From Dryocola sp. LX212 (GTDB lineage Bacteria > Pseudomonadota > Gammaproteobacteria > Enterobacterales > Enterobacteriaceae): a DNA stretch of 64,000 bases. The notes beneath the pieces are model-generated. The model was not told the origin of the DNA and did not search any database. It saw nothing but the letters and a program-made list of their open reading frames with translations. Numbering within the stretch: position 1 is the first letter of the stretch; each line of letters starts with the position of its first letter. The DNA lies in contig CP167917.1 of assembly GCA_041504365.1 (NCBI GenBank), positions 2,666,001 through 2,730,000 of the forward strand. Reading direction: 5' to 3'. Both the position numbers and the translations under genes were made by a program. Of the stretch, positions 62,346 through 64,000 are shown piece by piece.

Positions 62346-62771
62346 TCATGACAGAAACAGCGTTTTTTCATCGACGCGACGGTTATACAACCCCTGAACA
62401 AAAACATCGTTGTCATACACCCAGCGGGTGAACTGGTCGGCTGCGCCGCGATAATCACCAGCGTTAAGCTTTTTCAGCAGCGTCGAGCTGGTAAAGGCGC
62501 TCTCGCCCACGTTGAACACAAAATCAGCCAGCGCATCGAACTGGTTCTGATTCAGATCAACGTTGACGCTTTCGTTAATGCAGCTCTCAACCGGGGCCAG
62601 GTCCTGCTCAAGGAACTCATCAGCTTGCGCCTGAGTGATTGCTTGTCCCTTCTGCACGCCTTTCGTGTGTCCGTAACCGATAGTCCAGACTCCGCCACCG
62701 TCCTTGTATGCCTTGAGCTTGCAGCCCTCATGAACACTAATAAATTGCCTGCCGTTATCGCTTGTTTTCAT
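62346..62771 (-). CDS. Endolysin (T4-like lysozyme, GH24)
   Basis: 141 aa. The catalytic triad is E15, D24, T30 (E-8-D-5-T; HEGCKLKAYKDGG and WTIGYGHT). LNQNQFDALADFVFNVGESAF fits GH24. There is no signal-anchor segment, so unlike P21 R it needs holes from the holin to reach peptidoglycan. No Rz/Rz1 spanin pair was seen after it. AGGA is placed 6 bases before the ATG; overlaps the holin by 17 bp. Confidence 0.93.
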   Translation of the reverse strand: MKTSDNGRQFISVHEGCKLKAYKDGGGVWTIGYGHTKGVQKGQAITQAQADEFLEQDLAPVESCINESVNVDLNQNQFDALADFVFNVGESAFTSSTLLKKLNAGDYRGAADQFTRWVYDNDVFVQGLYNRRVDEKTLFLS

Positions 62772-63081
62772 CACTCTTCCTTTCTATGCGGTCCGTGAAC
62801 ATTTTTTCGAATATCGTCAATATTTTTATTCCCATCCACGCCGATAAACCGCAAGCAATTGAAACACCATATATCTGCCAGCCAAGACGTATGGCCAGCA
62901 TCAGCATGATGCTACTTGCGAAGATGGAAATAATTATCTGACCAATGGTGAACAGAATGCTTATCGGCTTGCCGCTCATCCAGTTTTGAAACACCCGCGC
63001 CAGCGTACCGAGCAATGTGAATAACAGAATGATGAGGTAGCCTAACCCGGTGTCTTCCGGGATTTCGACTGGATGAGGCAT
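62755..63081 (-). CDS. Holin
   Basis: 108 aa with three hydrophobic segments (about residues 14-31, 40-63 and 68-92: YLIILLFTLLGTLARVF; ISILFTIGQIIISIFASSIM; VSIACGLSAWMGIKILT) and a charged C-terminal tail (DRIERKSDENKR), the class I holin plan seen in lambdoid and P2-like phages. Overlaps the endolysin start. Two terminator-like hairpins lie upstream. Confidence 0.85.
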   Translation of the reverse strand: MPHPVEIPEDTGLGYLIILLFTLLGTLARVFQNWMSGKPISILFTIGQIIISIFASSIMLMLAIRLGWQIYGVSIACGLSAWMGIKILTIFEKMFTDRIERKSDENKR

Positions 63082-63110
63082 TTTGTGGCCTGCTTTAAAT
63101 GGATAACGTA

Positions 63111-63175
63111 AAAAAGCCCGCCGATGATGGCAGGCTCAAATTGCAGATATGAAAAAGTCCCACCGAAGTGAGCTC
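63111..63175 (-). terminator. Two tandem terminators upstream of the lysis genes
   Basis: Leftward reading: CTCAC-TTCG-GTGGG then ACTTTTTC (63151-63175, stable UUCG loop), then GCCTGCC-ATCATC-GGCGGGC followed by TTTTTTAC (63111-63140). Such a pair at the head of the late operon resembles tR' of lambdoid phages, opened by a Q-type antiterminator. Confidence 0.65.
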
Positions 63176-63204
63176 ATAAAAGTGTGTATCACACACACAA
63201 AAAC

Positions 63205-63233
63205 TTGCATCAACCAATAATCGTGTGTATAGT
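63205..63233 (+). promoter_or_regulatory. hicAB promoter with GTGTGTAT operator repeats
   Basis: TTGCAT (-35), 17-bp spacer, TATAGT (-10). GTGTGTAT repeats at 63183, 63223 and 63232, with CACAC facing copies at 63190-63198, overlap or flank the promoter and are likely HicB-binding sites. Confidence 0.7.
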
Positions 63234-63263
63234 GTGTATATCAGTTGGCGAGACGGAGGACGC

Positions 63264-63446
63264 TTGAAGAGTTCGGAGCTGATAAAGCTGTTAGAGGAAA
63301 ATGGCTGGACGCTGGAAAGAGTAAAAGGTAGTCACCACACTTTCAAAAATCCAGACAATCCAAACCTTGTAACAGTGCCCCACCCCAGCAAAGAGATTAA
63401 ACCGGGAACGCTCCGGCAAATACTCAAGAAAGCAGGACTTAAGTAA
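63264..63446 (+). CDS. hicA: HicA mRNA interferase toxin
   Basis: 60 aa with a TTG start at 63264 after GGAGG. The HicA core is clear: KSSELIKLLEENGWTLERVK, GSHHTFKNPDNP (with the catalytic His, G-S-H-H) and VTVPHPSKEIKPGTLRQILK. It cleaves mRNA independently of translation. The open frame reaches back to 63225, overlapping the promoter. First gene of the hicAB operon, opposite to the lysis genes. Confidence 0.92.
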   Translation: MKSSELIKLLEENGWTLERVKGSHHTFKNPDNPNLVTVPHPSKEIKPGTLRQILKKAGLK

Positions 63447-63502
63447 ACAAGGAAGCGCCCTCCGGGGCGTACCTTTATAACCAATACCACGGGGAGTTAA
63501 AA

Positions 63503-63916
63503 ATGCATTACCCAGCATTTATAGAAATTGGTGAAGACGGTTCCGCCAGCGGCTGGTTCCCTGATGTCGATGGCTGCATTTTTGCCGGTGATACTATCGA
63601 AGAAACCATTGCTGATGCTCATGGCGCCATAGATGCGCATTTTGAGGCGTTGGCTGAGCATGGCATGGAAATACCGAAGCCCCGCTCAATGCAGGAACAT
63701 ATAGTTGACAACGTTACCGAGTATGTCGGCGGCCAGTGGGTTTTAATCCATATCAATATGGATAAGTTTGATGGCCGTGCCGAGCGAATTAACATCACGA
63801 TGCCGCATCGATTAATACACCAAATCGACGATGCAGTGAAAGGCCACCCGCAATACGGTAGCAGAAGTGCTTTTATCGCAGCTGCAACGCGCAACGAATT
63901 GCACAGAGTCAGGTGA
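63503..63916 (+). CDS. hicB: HicB antitoxin
   Basis: 137 aa. The HicB_lk N-terminus (MHYPAFIEIGEDGSASGWFPDVDGC), a partial RNase H-like fold, is followed by a C-terminal DNA-binding domain (NITMPHRLIHQIDDAVKG and YGSRSAFIAAATRNEL, ribbon-helix-helix pattern). It neutralises HicA and represses the operon. CACGGGGAGTTAAAA precedes the ATG; 56 bp after hicA. Confidence 0.94.
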   Translation: MHYPAFIEIGEDGSASGWFPDVDGCIFAGDTIEETIADAHGAIDAHFEALAEHGMEIPKPRSMQEHIVDNVTEYVGGQWVLIHINMDKFDGRAERINITMPHRLIHQIDDAVKGHPQYGSRSAFIAAATRNELHRVR

Positions 63917-63933
63917 TAACCGCCAGAAACACA

Positions 63934-63957
63934 AAACCCGCCTTTTGGGCGGGTTAA
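63934..63957 (+). terminator. hicAB terminator
   Basis: AACCCGCC-TTT-TGGGCGGGTT, 17 bases after the hicB stop. The stem is strong but only a short T run follows. Confidence 0.7.
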
Positions 63958-64000
63958 GCATCACATTCGACTGAGCGCTGGAGGCTGTGGCCGTTAAGGG

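Larger units (their letters stand above)
36201..64000. mobile_element. SfV-like prophage in yecE (left part; right end outside)
   Basis: From the yecE break to the right edge every gene is phage-type. Leftward late genes: lysis, packaging, HK97-type capsid, Mu-type contractile tail and tail fibres. This combination is that of Shigella phage SfV and relatives. Head and tail genes look complete and in frame, with no disruption noticed. Integrase, excisionase, repressor and replication genes are absent and expected to the right, so about 27.8 kb is a lower bound. Confidence 0.92.

Overview
The window is chromosomal DNA of a member of the Enterobacteriaceae. From about 1 to 36.1 kb the gene order is the conserved E. 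coli/Salmonella block rsmF-yebV-yebW-pphA-[sdsR/ryeA]-yebYZ-yobA-holE-yobB-exoX-ptrB-yebEFG-purT-eda-edd-zwf-hexR-pykA-lpxM-mepM-znuA/znuCB-ruvBAC-yebC-nudB-aspS-yecD-yecE. ERIC repeats and protein divergence place it outside E. coli itself, nearer Enterobacter/Klebsiella/Cedecea-type genera; I cannot name the species.

Backbone, 1-36.1 kb. Genes here serve rRNA methylation (rsmF), copper handling (yebZ-yobA), DNA polymerase III theta (holE), exonuclease X, SOS functions (yebG, ruvAB), purines (purT), Entner-Doudoroff and pentose phosphate entry (edd-eda, zwf, pykA, with HexR as regulator), lipid A (lpxM), peptidoglycan (mepM), zinc uptake (znuABC) and aspartyl-tRNA (aspS). Regulatory sites can be read directly: LexA boxes at yebG and ruvA, a PurR box at purT, a HexR palindrome at zwf/hexR, a Zur box at znuA/znuC, and the antisense sRNA pair SdsR/RyeA. 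Against E. coli there are three departures. A block with a GNAT enzyme, an MFS pump, a SulP transporter and a glycine-zipper protein lies between pphA and sdsR. pphA is broken by a one-base frameshift. A 2.2-kb cassette between znuB and ruvB holds a 229-aa protein, three copies of a roughly 63-aa two-helix membrane protein, and an orphan Hcp; it looks like a type VI secretion effector/immunity module.

Prophage, about 36.2 kb to the end (incomplete at the right edge). It sits in yecE: only the first 32 codons remain before the sequence changes. Next to the junction are four phased copies of an 8-bp motif that look like integrase arm sites, then an SOS-controlled dinI-like gene with two LexA boxes. 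All morphogenesis genes run leftward. In transcription order they are holin, endolysin, an Acb2/Tad1-type and a Tad2-type (DUF2829) protein, two glycosyltransferases, HNH nuclease, small and large terminase, fused protease-capsid, portal, head-tail connectors, a Mu-like contractile tail (sheath, tube, frameshifted chaperone, tape measure, baseplate gp43-gp48 homologues) and tail fibres. This HK97-type head with a Mu-type tail is the plan of SfV-like myophages. A hicAB toxin-antitoxin pair lies upstream of the lysis genes. Integrase, repressor, replication genes and a late antiterminator are not in the window and would lie to the right.

Most notable: (1) the Hcp-linked effector/immunity cassette; (2) the adjacent Acb2/Tad1-like and Tad2-like genes, a putative signal-sponge anti-defence pair against CBASS/Thoeris; (3) the yecE junction with phased arm-type sites; (4) a GTTAAC cluster at the small terminase gene; (5) a cleanly readable T_TTT_TTC frameshift site; (6) an internal start within the protease-capsid fusion.
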